A DNA stretch of 64,000 nucleotides from positions 1 to 64,000 of the forward strand of contig JAIXOJ010000198.1 in NCBI GenBank assembly GCA_027486835.1, given 5' to 3'. This DNA is from Chitinophagaceae bacterium. GTDB taxonomy: Bacteria > Bacteroidota > Bacteroidia > Chitinophagales > Chitinophagaceae. The notes under the pieces were generated by a model. It was not told the origin of the DNA, did no database searches, and was given only the letters and a program-made list of their open reading frames with translations. Shown piece after piece: positions 27,614 to 36,568 of the stretch. Within the stretch, counting starts at the first letter, position 1. Every line of letters begins with the position of its first letter. The translations under genes and the position numbers were made by a program.

Positions 27614-28567
27614 ATGAATTATAATGTTTTTGTTGCAACAAAACCATTTCAATGGCTGAATGTAGAAAATATCCCTAAATATAGTGACAATAATATTCTT
27701 ATTTTGGTAGCATATTTTCCACAGGCTAATGAAATTGCAAATAATATAAAGGTGAATTTTCCAGGATGGAAGAAAATAATTGTTGTTAAAAATAGGACTC
27801 AAGCATATCTAGCCTGTCTAAAACTTGATATTGATAATATTTATGTTGATTCTGATTATGGCTTACGTTGTTACCTATACAGTATGTTAAAATGTAACCT
27901 TTATGTTTATGACGAGGGAATTGGGACGTATACTAATAACCTACATGTGCAATTGGGTCTTAATAATAGTTTTAAAAAGATAGCTTTTAAACTTATTGGT
28001 GCGGGTTTTTTTCTGGGTGGAAATTGGAAAACTTCTGGTATATATGTGTATAATCCAAATTTCTACTCTAGTGTATTTAAAAATTATTTAAAGGGTAAAG
28101 AGATCTTATCATTTCAATTTCAATTTGGTTATTTTATTCGAAATAATATGGATAGAATTTCTAAAGTTTTTAACTTCAATGATTTCGATGATATTGTGGG
28201 TAAAAAAGTACTTTTATACATAACTTACCATACTGTATCTTCTGATTTATTGGATTATATTAGTTCAAATGAGAAAATGTATGATGTAGTTATTATTAAA
28301 CCACATCCCCATTTGGTTAAGTTCGGGGGTATTGATATATTCGATAATGTTAACTGTATTGTTAATACTAACCCAATTATTGCTGAAATATTTATTTTGA
28401 AATTAACACTTCATAATCATTTAACAGTACTCCACCAAAGTTCAACTTCTACTTTAAATTTGGGAAACATTTCTAATCTTACTTTTATTGATTTTAAAAA
28501 TCCTATTTATTGTAAGCAATATGATTTATATCAATCCTTTATCAAGGATTATAAAACTGCAGATTAA
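27614..28567 (+). CDS. Sialyltransferase-like (GT52/polysialyltransferase type) glycosyltransferase
   Basis: 317 residues, soluble, no signal peptide. The order of motifs is that of bacterial sialyltransferases: an acidic D/E-D/E-G site in YDEGIGTY (99-106), an HP site in IIKPHPH (227-233) that binds CMP, and a Ser motif SSTST (276-280). I infer that it transfers the CMP-nonulosonate made by the preceding gene onto the lipid-linked repeat unit. The assignment is from motifs, not overall similarity, and a polysialyltransferase-like or GT52 relative cannot be distinguished. Position in the operon supports the call. Confidence 0.75.
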   Translation: MNYNVFVATKPFQWLNVENIPKYSDNNILILVAYFPQANEIANNIKVNFPGWKKIIVVKNRTQAYLACLKLDIDNIYVDSDYGLRCYLYSMLKCNLYVYDEGIGTYTNNLHVQLGLNNSFKKIAFKLIGAGFFLGGNWKTSGIYVYNPNFYSSVFKNYLKGKEILSFQFQFGYFIRNNMDRISKVFNFNDFDDIVGKKVLLYITYHTVSSDLLDYISSNEKMYDVVIIKPHPHLVKFGGIDIFDNVNCIVNTNPIIAEIFILKLTLHNHLTVLHQSSTSTLNLGNISNLTFIDFKNPIYCKQYDLYQSFIKDYKTAD

Positions 28568-28573
28568 TATATC

Positions 28574-29995
28574 ATGCTTAAAATATTTAATAGAATTTCA
28601 AATTCAGCCCAACTAATGACTTGGGGAAGTTATTGCGTAAAATTACTAAATGCTGCAATAATACTACCAATTATTTTACACAAATTCAATAACAGTGAAG
28701 CTGCAATATGGTTGCTATTTCTGTTAATAATAAATTTAGTTAACCTTATTGATTCTGGATTTTCACAATCATTTTCACGTACTATATCATATGCATTTGC
28801 AGGTGCAATATCGATTAATAAATACAAACAAGATAGTAATCAAGCATCGGCCATATCTCCTAATTGGACATTAATTTCTAAGTTATTTGTTATAATGAGA
28901 AGAGTTTATGGCATTATGTCTATTATTTCTTTCTTTCTTATAGCGATTATTGGATCCTATGTTGTTAGCAAACCTATTTCAAATTTATCAAAGCCTAATG
29001 ACTTTTGGATTGCTTGGCTTATAATAGTATTAACAGCCCCAGCACTCGTTTTCGGTATTCTTTATACAACATTTTTAAATGGTATAAATAGAATCAATTT
29101 GTTGAAAAAATGGGATATAGTTTTTGGAGCTATAGGAGTAATTACAACCATTCTGATTTCATTAATTAAACCCTCTATTATTTATATCATTGCAAACATG
29201 CAATTTTGGTCTACGATGAATGTTGCAAGAAATTTTTTTCTTGTCAATAAATTATTTGTAAATAAGGAAATTGTCGATTTTGACTTTGATTTGTTCAAAA
29301 CGATTTGGTTTTCGTCTTGGAGGGCTGGCGTCGGTCTTTTATTATCATTTGGGGTTTTACAATTTACGGGTGTTTTGTGCAGCCAATATGCTGCAATTGG
29401 ATTTGTTTCATCTTATTTGTTAGCTTTAAGGATTATGTCAACAATTATTGAATTCTCTAGAGCTCCTTTTTACAGTAGAATACCTGAATTGTCTATTCTA
29501 TATTCGAGAGGAGATAAAAGTAGTTTATTGTTAAAAGCAAAAAATGGTTTTTTTCAGACAATTTGGTTATATACAATACTTGTTATTGTACTTTTTTTTC
29601 TTGCCAAACCTATGCTTTTACTAATTAAAAGTAATACAGTTTTTGTAAGTGCAAACGTTTGGGTTATTATGTCGATTGCATTTTTCTTTGAAAGGTACGG
29701 CTCATTGCATGTTCAATTATATACTATTACCAATCATGTTATATGGCATAAATCTAATCTTGGTTCAAGTATCATAATTTTGTTGTCTATTTTTGTGCTA
29801 CAACGTTACCTTGGATTCTTAGTATTCCCTGTCTCTCTGCTTTTGGGTAATCTTTTTTGGTACTCTTGGTATGGGGCGCGACATAATTATAAGGAGTTTG
29901 AAATTAGTATTTTAAAATTTGAGTTTTTTTCTGTAATATTACCTTTTTTTTTACTTTTGATTTTTTCTGCATTTGCATTTGTTTGTAGTTTTTAG
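28574..29995 (+). CDS. Wzx-type oligosaccharide flippase
   Basis: 473 residues with about 12 hydrophobic helices and short loops, the topology of PST/MATE-like flippases. The N-terminal NAAIILPIILHKFNNSEAAI and the charged first loop DSGFSQSFSRTISYAF match the family. It should translocate undecaprenyl-linked repeat units across the inner membrane. It lies 6 bp after the sialyltransferase-like gene and 11 bp before the polymerase gene, in the usual order of a Wzx/Wzy cluster. Substrate unknown; family call by topology and context. Confidence 0.85.
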   Translation: MLKIFNRISNSAQLMTWGSYCVKLLNAAIILPIILHKFNNSEAAIWLLFLLIINLVNLIDSGFSQSFSRTISYAFAGAISINKYKQDSNQASAISPNWTLISKLFVIMRRVYGIMSIISFFLIAIIGSYVVSKPISNLSKPNDFWIAWLIIVLTAPALVFGILYTTFLNGINRINLLKKWDIVFGAIGVITTILISLIKPSIIYIIANMQFWSTMNVARNFFLVNKLFVNKEIVDFDFDLFKTIWFSSWRAGVGLLLSFGVLQFTGVLCSQYAAIGFVSSYLLALRIMSTIIEFSRAPFYSRIPELSILYSRGDKSSLLLKAKNGFFQTIWLYTILVIVLFFLAKPMLLLIKSNTVFVSANVWVIMSIAFFFERYGSLHVQLYTITNHVIWHKSNLGSSIIILLSIFVLQRYLGFLVFPVSLLLGNLFWYSWYGARHNYKEFEISILKFEFFSVILPFFLLLIFSAFAFVCSF

Positions 29996-30006
29996 GGATT
30001 TTAAAT

Positions 30007-31392
30007 ATGAGATTAATTTTAATACTATTTGTTTTCATAATTCACTGCATTGTACTTCAGACAATACAAATTTCATTATTACTTGCTTTATCTTTTTTAT
30101 TAAATGTTTCTTATTTCCTTTTTATTTTGAATTATTTAATCTTAAATTCAAAATACTATTTTGATCCTTTTTTGTGTATATGTATAATTTTTTATTACAC
30201 CTTTCTGATTCTGTCTCCATTAGTTCAATTATATAATAATGCTAATGTTTTTGTTACTGGTTATCACATTAATCATGGATTAGCAGCTTACACCAATTTA
30301 TGGATTTTTTTATTTTATTACATTTTTTTTACGGTGAGAAAATTAAAATTTGTAAATCTGTCTGAAAGTATAACGGATTCATTATCTAATCAATTTAATA
30401 TATCTAAGGTTGTAATGTTATTATTTGCACTTTCTATTTTTTCTCTTGTTTTATCCTTATCTTACATTCAGAGTTCTCTTTCTGGAAATAGCTTTTCAGA
30501 CGAAAAGTTTGCAGGCTTGATTGTTGCAAAGTTTTTAATGATTATTCCTTTTATTTGTTTTTTAAAATTTCTTTCCTTAGATAAAAAGTATTTTAAAAAA
30601 AATATCTTTTATCTTTTTATAATTCTTATAATTGTATTGATAACAAAAAATCCAATTCTTGAAAAAAGAAATTCAATTGGTCCAATTTATTTTACGCTCT
30701 TATTCATTTTATTCCAGAAAAAGTTAAGCAATAATGTTACTTTTTTAACTGTTGTTTTCGGAATTTTTCTAGTTTTTTTTCCACTTTCTGCCATTGTGAC
30801 AAACGTTTCTTTTGGAGGTCACATGTCATTTGCAGATAAGATAGCAAGAATTCAAGATGACAGTTCCTTAAAAGAAGGCATATTGTCTTTGTTACTTAAT
30901 CACTTTAATTCTTTGCATTACGATGGCTGGGTTATGTGTGTAGCAGTGAGTGAATATGTACAGCTTAAAGGAGTTACATGGGGAAGTCAGTTACTAGGAG
31001 CAATATTCTTTTTTATACCTAGAGGACTTTGGTCAACAAAAGCTTATGGTACTGGCCAATTTATTTCAGAAAAATTATTATCTATATATTATGGTTTTGA
31101 TTTTTCTAATTTATCATCACCATTTCCTTGTGAGGGATACGTTAATTTTGGATTGTTTGGTGTTTTTGTTTTCTCATTTATTTTTTCAAAACTTTCAATT
31201 TTTCTAAAAAAATTTAGCAAAATTGACAGGTTTAATCTTTTTTACTATATATACATTTCATTCTATCTCTTTTTCTTTTTGCGTGGTGATTTGCAAAATG
31301 CTATTGCTTTTTTAACTGGGAGTATACTTGCATTCATGTTGGTTAATAAACTTGTTAATACTTTCTGTAGTGCAATTTATATTACCAAGTAA
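30007..31392 (+). CDS. Wzy-type O-antigen/exopolysaccharide polymerase
   Basis: 461 residues, very hydrophobic, with about 11 to 12 transmembrane helices and a larger periplasmic loop around residues 255-350 (FGGHMSFADKIARIQDDSSL, then IPRGLWSTKAYGTGQF). This is the pattern of oligosaccharide repeat-unit polymerases. Sequence conservation in Wzy is low, so the call rests on topology, the Arg-rich periplasmic loop and its place directly after the flippase gene. It should polymerise the repeat units at the periplasmic face under control of the Wzc-like kinase. Confidence 0.82.
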   Translation: MRLILILFVFIIHCIVLQTIQISLLLALSFLLNVSYFLFILNYLILNSKYYFDPFLCICIIFYYTFLILSPLVQLYNNANVFVTGYHINHGLAAYTNLWIFLFYYIFFTVRKLKFVNLSESITDSLSNQFNISKVVMLLFALSIFSLVLSLSYIQSSLSGNSFSDEKFAGLIVAKFLMIIPFICFLKFLSLDKKYFKKNIFYLFIILIIVLITKNPILEKRNSIGPIYFTLLFILFQKKLSNNVTFLTVVFGIFLVFFPLSAIVTNVSFGGHMSFADKIARIQDDSSLKEGILSLLLNHFNSLHYDGWVMCVAVSEYVQLKGVTWGSQLLGAIFFFIPRGLWSTKAYGTGQFISEKLLSIYYGFDFSNLSSPFPCEGYVNFGLFGVFVFSFIFSKLSIFLKKFSKIDRFNLFYYIYISFYLFFFLRGDLQNAIAFLTGSILAFMLVNKLVNTFCSAIYITK

Positions 31393-31427
31393 GTGTAAAT
31401 TTTTTTTTAAGTTATAATTTTGTTTTT

Positions 31428-32597
31428 ATGAAGTTATTACATATTGTACCAAGCATGGATCCTATTAGGGGGGGTGTTTGTCAAGCTATTAGGACTCTGA
31501 TTTTTGGTCTTGAAGCGCATTCAATTATCAATGAAGTGGTTACTGTTGATCAAACGGGTATTAACAAATTAGCTTCTGATAAATTTAAAATTTATGAGCT
31601 AGGGCCATATAAATCAAGCTGGTTTTATTCACCAAAATTATTACCTTGGCTAAAGGAGCACGTTAATAATTATGATGTGGTGATTTTACATGGTCTATGG
31701 TCTTATAATGTTTCTGCATGTATTTCTGTGTTTAGGTATAAAAAAAAAATACCAAAACTTTTTGTTATGCCACATGGAATGTTAGATCCTTATTTTCAGA
31801 AATCTCCTGATAGAAAAGTTAAGGCTCTAAGAAATCTTTTTTTTTGGAATCTATTTGAGAGAACATTAATTAATACCATATCCGACGGTTTATTGTTCAC
31901 TTGTACAAAAGAATTAGAACTCGCTGAAACTACTTTTTCAAATTATCAACCAAAGAATGTTTACAATGTCGGGCTCGGTGTAGCTTCTCCTCCAATTTAT
32001 AGTCAAAATATGAGTGATTTTTTTTACCAAATTGTCCCTAATGTTTCTGGTAAACCTTTCTTACTCTTTCTAAGTAGAATTCAACAGAAAAAAGGTGTGG
32101 ATTTGTTAATAAATTCCTACAATGAATTATCAAAAAAAAATTTAGATTTACCTAACATTGTTATTGCTGGTCCAGGGTTAGAATCAGATTATGGAAAAAG
32201 TATGGTGGAACTTGCCTCTGGCAATTCAAATATTCATTTTTCAGGTATGTTAACTGGGGAGGCAAAATGGGGTGCGTTTTACAACTGTGATGCATTCATC
32301 TTACCTAGTCATCAGGAAAATTTTGGAATCGCAATAGTTGAAGCTTTAGCATGTTCTAAACCAGTCTTAATATCTAATCAAGTTAATATTTATAAGGAAA
32401 TTGAAGAATCTTGCGCAGGTCTTATTGAAAATGATTCAGAATTTGGAACAATATCACTCATAGATAAATGGCACCATAAAAGTGAAGTTGATCGAAATAT
32501 TATGCGTAAGAATGCCAAGGAAGTGTATTTAAATACTTTTTCTATTGAAACAGCATCAATTAAGTTTAATGATTTTCTTATGGGATTATTTTCCTAA
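31428..32597 (+). CDS. Family 4 glycosyltransferase
   Basis: 389 residues, GT-B fold. The N-terminal domain opens KLLHIVPSMDPIRGGV. The C-terminal nucleotide-sugar domain has FLSRIQQKKGVDLL (214-227), IAGPG (246-250) and the retaining E-x7-E motif in HQENFGIAIVEAL (Glu297 and Glu305). Cytoplasmic enzyme that should add one sugar to the lipid-linked repeat unit with retention of configuration; donor and linkage cannot be deduced. It starts 35 bp after the polymerase gene. Confidence 0.9.
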   Translation: MKLLHIVPSMDPIRGGVCQAIRTLIFGLEAHSIINEVVTVDQTGINKLASDKFKIYELGPYKSSWFYSPKLLPWLKEHVNNYDVVILHGLWSYNVSACISVFRYKKKIPKLFVMPHGMLDPYFQKSPDRKVKALRNLFFWNLFERTLINTISDGLLFTCTKELELAETTFSNYQPKNVYNVGLGVASPPIYSQNMSDFFYQIVPNVSGKPFLLFLSRIQQKKGVDLLINSYNELSKKNLDLPNIVIAGPGLESDYGKSMVELASGNSNIHFSGMLTGEAKWGAFYNCDAFILPSHQENFGIAIVEALACSKPVLISNQVNIYKEIEESCAGLIENDSEFGTISLIDKWHHKSEVDRNIMRKNAKEVYLNTFSIETASIKFNDFLMGLFS

Positions 32598-32644
32598 TTT
32601 TTAATAGGGTCTCTTATACTATTTTCACATTAAATTAATTAAAT

Positions 32645-33193
32645 TTGAATCAGTTTCAAGATCTATCATTATTTTTAGTACCCAAAGAATTTAGAGGTAA
32701 ATCCAAAATTTATGTTCAGATTTGGTGGATTATTAATGATACTTTATTTAAATGGTCGCCGCAGGCTCTATATGGCTGGAGAAGATTTTTATTGAGACTT
32801 TTTGGGGCTCAGATAGGTAATAATGCATTAATACGTTCAACTGTTAAGATTACTTATCCATGGAATGTGTCAATTGGTAGTTATTCATGGATTGGCGATG
32901 ATTGTGTTTTATATAGTCTTGGTAAAATCAATATTGGATCACATGTTGCTGTTGCTCATAGTGTTTATTTTAATACTGGGGGGCATCATTATGACAAAAT
33001 TACGTTTGATATTTTTGCAAAGCCTCTTGTAGTTGAGGATGAATGTTGGATTACGAATGACGTTTATATTGCACCTGGAGTTACTATAGGTAAAGGCACC
33101 ATTGTAGGAGCAAGGAGTACTGTTTTAAAAGATTTGCCTGGTGGGATGGTTTGTGTTGGTTCTCCTGCAAAAGTTATAAAATTTAGATTGTAA
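32645..33193 (+). CDS. WcaF-like O-acetyltransferase
   Basis: 182 residues, a left-handed beta-helix (hexapeptide repeat) acyltransferase of the colanic acid WcaF type. Hexapeptide strands run through GSYSWIGDDCVLYSLGKINI and later APGVTIGKGTIVGARSTVLK; GGHHYD contains the catalytic His. The N-terminal WWIINDTLFKWSPQALYGWR is typical of WcaF. It should transfer acetyl from acetyl-CoA to a sugar hydroxyl of the polymer. The start is a TTG at 32645; no ATG is available near the family N-terminus. It lies between a GT4 and an SDR gene. Confidence 0.88.
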   Translation: MNQFQDLSLFLVPKEFRGKSKIYVQIWWIINDTLFKWSPQALYGWRRFLLRLFGAQIGNNALIRSTVKITYPWNVSIGSYSWIGDDCVLYSLGKINIGSHVAVAHSVYFNTGGHHYDKITFDIFAKPLVVEDECWITNDVYIAPGVTIGKGTIVGARSTVLKDLPGGMVCVGSPAKVIKFRL

Positions 33194-33210
33194 ATTAATG
33201 AATTCGCGTT

Positions 33211-34179
33211 ATGAATAAAATAATCGTTACTGGAGGTTCAGGTTTCATAGGAACAAATGTTGTTGAAAATCTAACAAAGAATGGATATGTTATTTTAAAT
33301 CTGGATCATAATAGTCCTATTAATCAAACACAGTTAAGTACATGGAGAGAGGTTGATTTGTTGGATTTACCCCTACTAACTAGTATTATCTTAGAGTTTC
33401 AGCCAGATGCAATCATACATCTAGGTGCAGTTACAGACTTAAATGGTGTTGATTTGACTTATTACGACGCTAATATAACTGGTGTTAGAAATTTGATTTC
33501 AATTGCAGATCAATTGCCTAATCTTAAAAAAGTCATTTTTGCATCTTCAATGTACGTATGTAAACCAGGTTTTATTCCCAACGATTATGATACATATAGG
33601 CCTCATACTGTATATGGAGAAAGTAAAGTTCAAACCGAATTGATTATAAAAGAAAATCTTAACACACATTATGAATGGATTATCGTAAGACCAACTTCAA
33701 TTTGGGGACCTTGGTTTAATATACCTTACATTGATTTTTTTAAAATTGTTTACCAACGAAAATATTTTGATTTTGGTAATACTTGTACAAAGAGTTATGG
33801 TTTTATTGGTAATACAGTTTTTCAGATTAAATCTTTACTTGAGACTAAAGGATTGCATTCTCGTGTATTCTATTTGGGGGATTTACCTGCTACCCCAATT
33901 TCAGAATGGGCTAATGAAATTTCTTTAAAGATGAATAAAGGTAGTATTAAAAAAATCCCTTTTTTTATAATAAAAATAGCTGCTTTTTTTGGGGATTTTT
34001 TGAAAGTTCTTGGATTTAATTTTCCAATTACATCATTTAGGCTAAAGAATATGACTACTAATAATGTTCTTCCCTTAGATGATATATATAATGTTACTGG
34101 TAAACCACCTTACTCAAGACAAGATGGTACTGCTCAAACTTTAGCTTGGTTAAAAAATCATAAAGGGTATCAATTTTAA
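33211..34179 (+). CDS. NAD-dependent sugar-nucleotide epimerase/dehydratase (extended SDR)
   Basis: 322 residues. Rossmann motif GGSGFIG (8-14), the Ser of ASSM (112-113) and the YxxxK pair in YGESK (Tyr135, Lys139) are intact, as in UDP/GDP-sugar epimerases, dehydratases and reductases. RPTSIWGPW matches the substrate-binding region. It probably makes or modifies a nucleotide sugar used by the adjacent glycosyltransferases. The exact reaction cannot be read from the sequence. Starts 17 bp after the acetyltransferase. Confidence 0.88.
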   Translation: MNKIIVTGGSGFIGTNVVENLTKNGYVILNLDHNSPINQTQLSTWREVDLLDLPLLTSIILEFQPDAIIHLGAVTDLNGVDLTYYDANITGVRNLISIADQLPNLKKVIFASSMYVCKPGFIPNDYDTYRPHTVYGESKVQTELIIKENLNTHYEWIIVRPTSIWGPWFNIPYIDFFKIVYQRKYFDFGNTCTKSYGFIGNTVFQIKSLLETKGLHSRVFYLGDLPATPISEWANEISLKMNKGSIKKIPFFIIKIAAFFGDFLKVLGFNFPITSFRLKNMTTNNVLPLDDIYNVTGKPPYSRQDGTAQTLAWLKNHKGYQF

Positions 34180-34198
34180 TATTTCAACTCAGATTTAA

Positions 34199-35443
34199 GT
34201 GCCTGATAATAGCAATAAAAAATTACTTATAATTGGAATTAATTATTTTCCTGAGATAACTGGCATTGGGAAATACACAGCCGAATTTTCCAGTTTTTTA
34301 TCTTCGGAGCGTTCTTTTGATGTGACCGTTGTAACTGGAAACCCATATTATCCTCAATGGAAGTTGTATAATGGTTATAAAAATTCTTTTACTAAAGAAT
34401 TTCTGTCTGATGTATTATTATTTAGATCTCCTCTTTATATCCCAAATAATCCAAGTGGTGTTAAAAGACTTATTCAGGATGCATTGTTCTTTATATGCTC
34501 ATTTTTTATTGTTTCTTTATTGATTTTTAAACGCAAGCGTTTTGATTTAATTTTTATACCTGTACCTTCATTTTTGCTTGGTTTTATTGGATTATATTAT
34601 AGGTTTTTCTTCTCAAATGCTAAAGTTGTTTATCATATTCAGGATCTTCAAATTGATGCAGCAGAGAATTTGGGTATGATAAATAATAAACCCTTATTGA
34701 AGATTCTTTACGGTTTAGAAAGATACATTCTTAAACATGTAGATTTTGTTTCCACTATTTCTGAGGGTATGAAAGGCAAAATCTTAGCAAAAACACCAAA
34801 CCTTAAACAATGTTTACTTTTTCCAAATTGGATTAATAGCAAAAATATTTTTCCCTTAATTCCAATACCTCCAATTAATGATAGTCTTCTTAGAAATAAA
34901 AAAATAATTTTCTACTCAGGAGCAATAGGTGAAAAGCAAGGTTTGGAAATGGTATTAGAAGCTGCAAACTTTTTCAATGAGAATACTAACTTGGTTTTTG
35001 TTATTTCTGGGGAAGGTCCTTATAAAAATAAATTGCAGGAATATGCGAATAAGCTAAAACTTAGTAATGTTGTTTTTTTAAATTTACTACCTATAAATGA
35101 ATTTAATGAAATGCTCAATCGTGCTTATTTGCACTTAGTGGTTCAAAAAGAATCTGGTAGCGATTTATTTTTACCATCTAAATTAACAAATATTCTTGGA
35201 GTTGGTGGTGCTGTTATTGTAACTGCAGCAAAAGGGACTTCCCTTTACGAAATTATTAATAAAAATGAATGTGGTATTGTAATTCCACCATCCGATTTGA
35301 ATGCACTTTGTGATACAATTACATTGTTGGTTAATGATTTGATATTTCAACAAAACTTGAAGTCTAAGGCTCTTGATTATGCTGTTAACAATTTGTTCCA
35401 ATCTTCTGTTACTGACAAATTTATTGAAAAGGTATTATTGTAG
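34199..35443 (+). CDS. WcaI-like family 4 glycosyltransferase
   Basis: 414 residues from a GTG at 34199. The N-terminus KKLLIIGINYFPEITGIGKY and the hydrophobic stretch around residues 94-125 match the colanic acid WcaI family. The C-terminal GT-B half contains YSGAIGEKQGLEMVLEAA and VFVISGEGPY, and a late SGSDLFLPSKLTNIL in place of the classic E-x7-E, as usual for WcaI. It should be peripheral to the inner membrane and add a sugar to the repeat unit. It is the last gene of the operon, ending 15 bp from a convergent lipoprotein gene. Confidence 0.87.
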   Translation: MPDNSNKKLLIIGINYFPEITGIGKYTAEFSSFLSSERSFDVTVVTGNPYYPQWKLYNGYKNSFTKEFLSDVLLFRSPLYIPNNPSGVKRLIQDALFFICSFFIVSLLIFKRKRFDLIFIPVPSFLLGFIGLYYRFFFSNAKVVYHIQDLQIDAAENLGMINNKPLLKILYGLERYILKHVDFVSTISEGMKGKILAKTPNLKQCLLFPNWINSKNIFPLIPIPPINDSLLRNKKIIFYSGAIGEKQGLEMVLEAANFFNENTNLVFVISGEGPYKNKLQEYANKLKLSNVVFLNLLPINEFNEMLNRAYLHLVVQKESGSDLFLPSKLTNILGVGGAVIVTAAKGTSLYEIINKNECGIVIPPSDLNALCDTITLLVNDLIFQQNLKSKALDYAVNNLFQSSVTDKFIEKVLL

Positions 35444-35458
35444 TATCTAAATATTTTA

Positions 35459-36172
35459 TTAATATTGTTCAACGTCTATTTTAATATTTTGCAATGCCTC
35501 AGCTGCTGTTTGACTTGCTTGAGTCATTAAAATGACCGAATATATTTTTGTTGATTCGAATAAGATATTGGATTTGGTTAATAGATTTACTGTTGTATTG
35601 TATATAGTAATATTATATGTTCCTGCTAGTATTGTTTTATAATTTGTAAAGTAATCATAGCTCTGGTGATCTAAGAAATTCCTTTTTGCATATTCTAATG
35701 TGGAATTGCCTGGGGAGCTAAACTTTAAGTTGACGTAATCAAAATATGCCTGTGTTCTAAAATCTAAGACTCGTATGTTGGAGTTGTTTGAAGTCGGTTT
35801 AGTTAAATCATCAGTTATCACAGATATTTTCCAATTGTAACCTACTCTGTAAACAAAGCAAGAGTATGATTTTCCTGCAAGTAAATCAATATTTTGGTCA
35901 ACTGCAGTGCCACCTCCAAAAATTATTTTTAAATTGTTTGTTCCGATACTCGCTGTTTTATATGTGGTAGGATAATATTGGGCAACATCACCTATTGATG
36001 TTGTATTTAGTTGTATGGATACATTACCATAGTCCATTACATTGAAGAACCGTATGTTAGGTGCTGCAGTTGAAGTAGTAGTCGTTGTTGTTGTCGAAGT
36101 TGTTGTATCAACTTGTTTTGTACAACCAATTACGAAATTTATAAAAAAAAGAAAAGGTATGAAACGTTTCAT
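35459..36172 (-). CDS. DUF4397-type lipoprotein
   Basis: 237 residues. Signal peptide with lipobox VIGC, then a Thr-rich tether (a run of about 17 Ser/Thr residues) and two beta-sandwich segments of the DUF4397 type (NIRFFNVMDYGNVSIQLN and NIRVLDFRTQAYFDYVNLKF). Such proteins are common surface or periplasmic lipoproteins in Bacteroidota and have no known activity. It is convergent with the exopolysaccharide operon, so a role in the same capsule is not implied. Confidence 0.82.
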   Translation of the reverse strand: MKRFIPFLFFINFVIGCTKQVDTTTSTTTTTTTSTAAPNIRFFNVMDYGNVSIQLNTTSIGDVAQYYPTTYKTASIGTNNLKIIFGGGTAVDQNIDLLAGKSYSCFVYRVGYNWKISVITDDLTKPTSNNSNIRVLDFRTQAYFDYVNLKFSSPGNSTLEYAKRNFLDHQSYDYFTNYKTILAGTYNITIYNTTVNLLTKSNILFESTKIYSVILMTQASQTAAEALQNIKIDVEQY

Positions 36173-36568
36173 CGGGTAAAGATAATTAAGTGCTGAATTA
36201 GTTGATAATTCTATGTTGTAATTTTTTGAATTTTAGTTTCTACCTATTATTGCATGTAAACTTTCTAATTGGCGTTACTCGACGTGAACTGTTAATTATG
36301 TATTATTTACTGCAATTCCAAATTTTTGATCTCTTATTTCGTGAAGACTTTCGTCACCTTATGTTTACAAATCCTCTCCACCATATTTTTCTTGGTGGCA
36401 TTTATAGGGATCTAAGGCGGCTTCCAGAATAGTCATTTGTAATGTTTTTAGGTTATTGGTTTTTTTTCCTAGTGCAAATATTAAATAATAGGTTTTGTCT
36501 CAATCTTTAATTGATGTTTCTAGATTTTGAAAATTAATTAATGTTTTAGATGAGAATTAATTTAAGCC
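36173..36568. other. Intergenic region between two minus-strand lipoprotein genes
   Basis: 396 bp. A 76-codon plus-strand frame here has no protein character. I see no hairpin, repeat or promoter consensus. It must hold the promoter of the DUF4397 lipoprotein gene. Confidence 0.45.
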
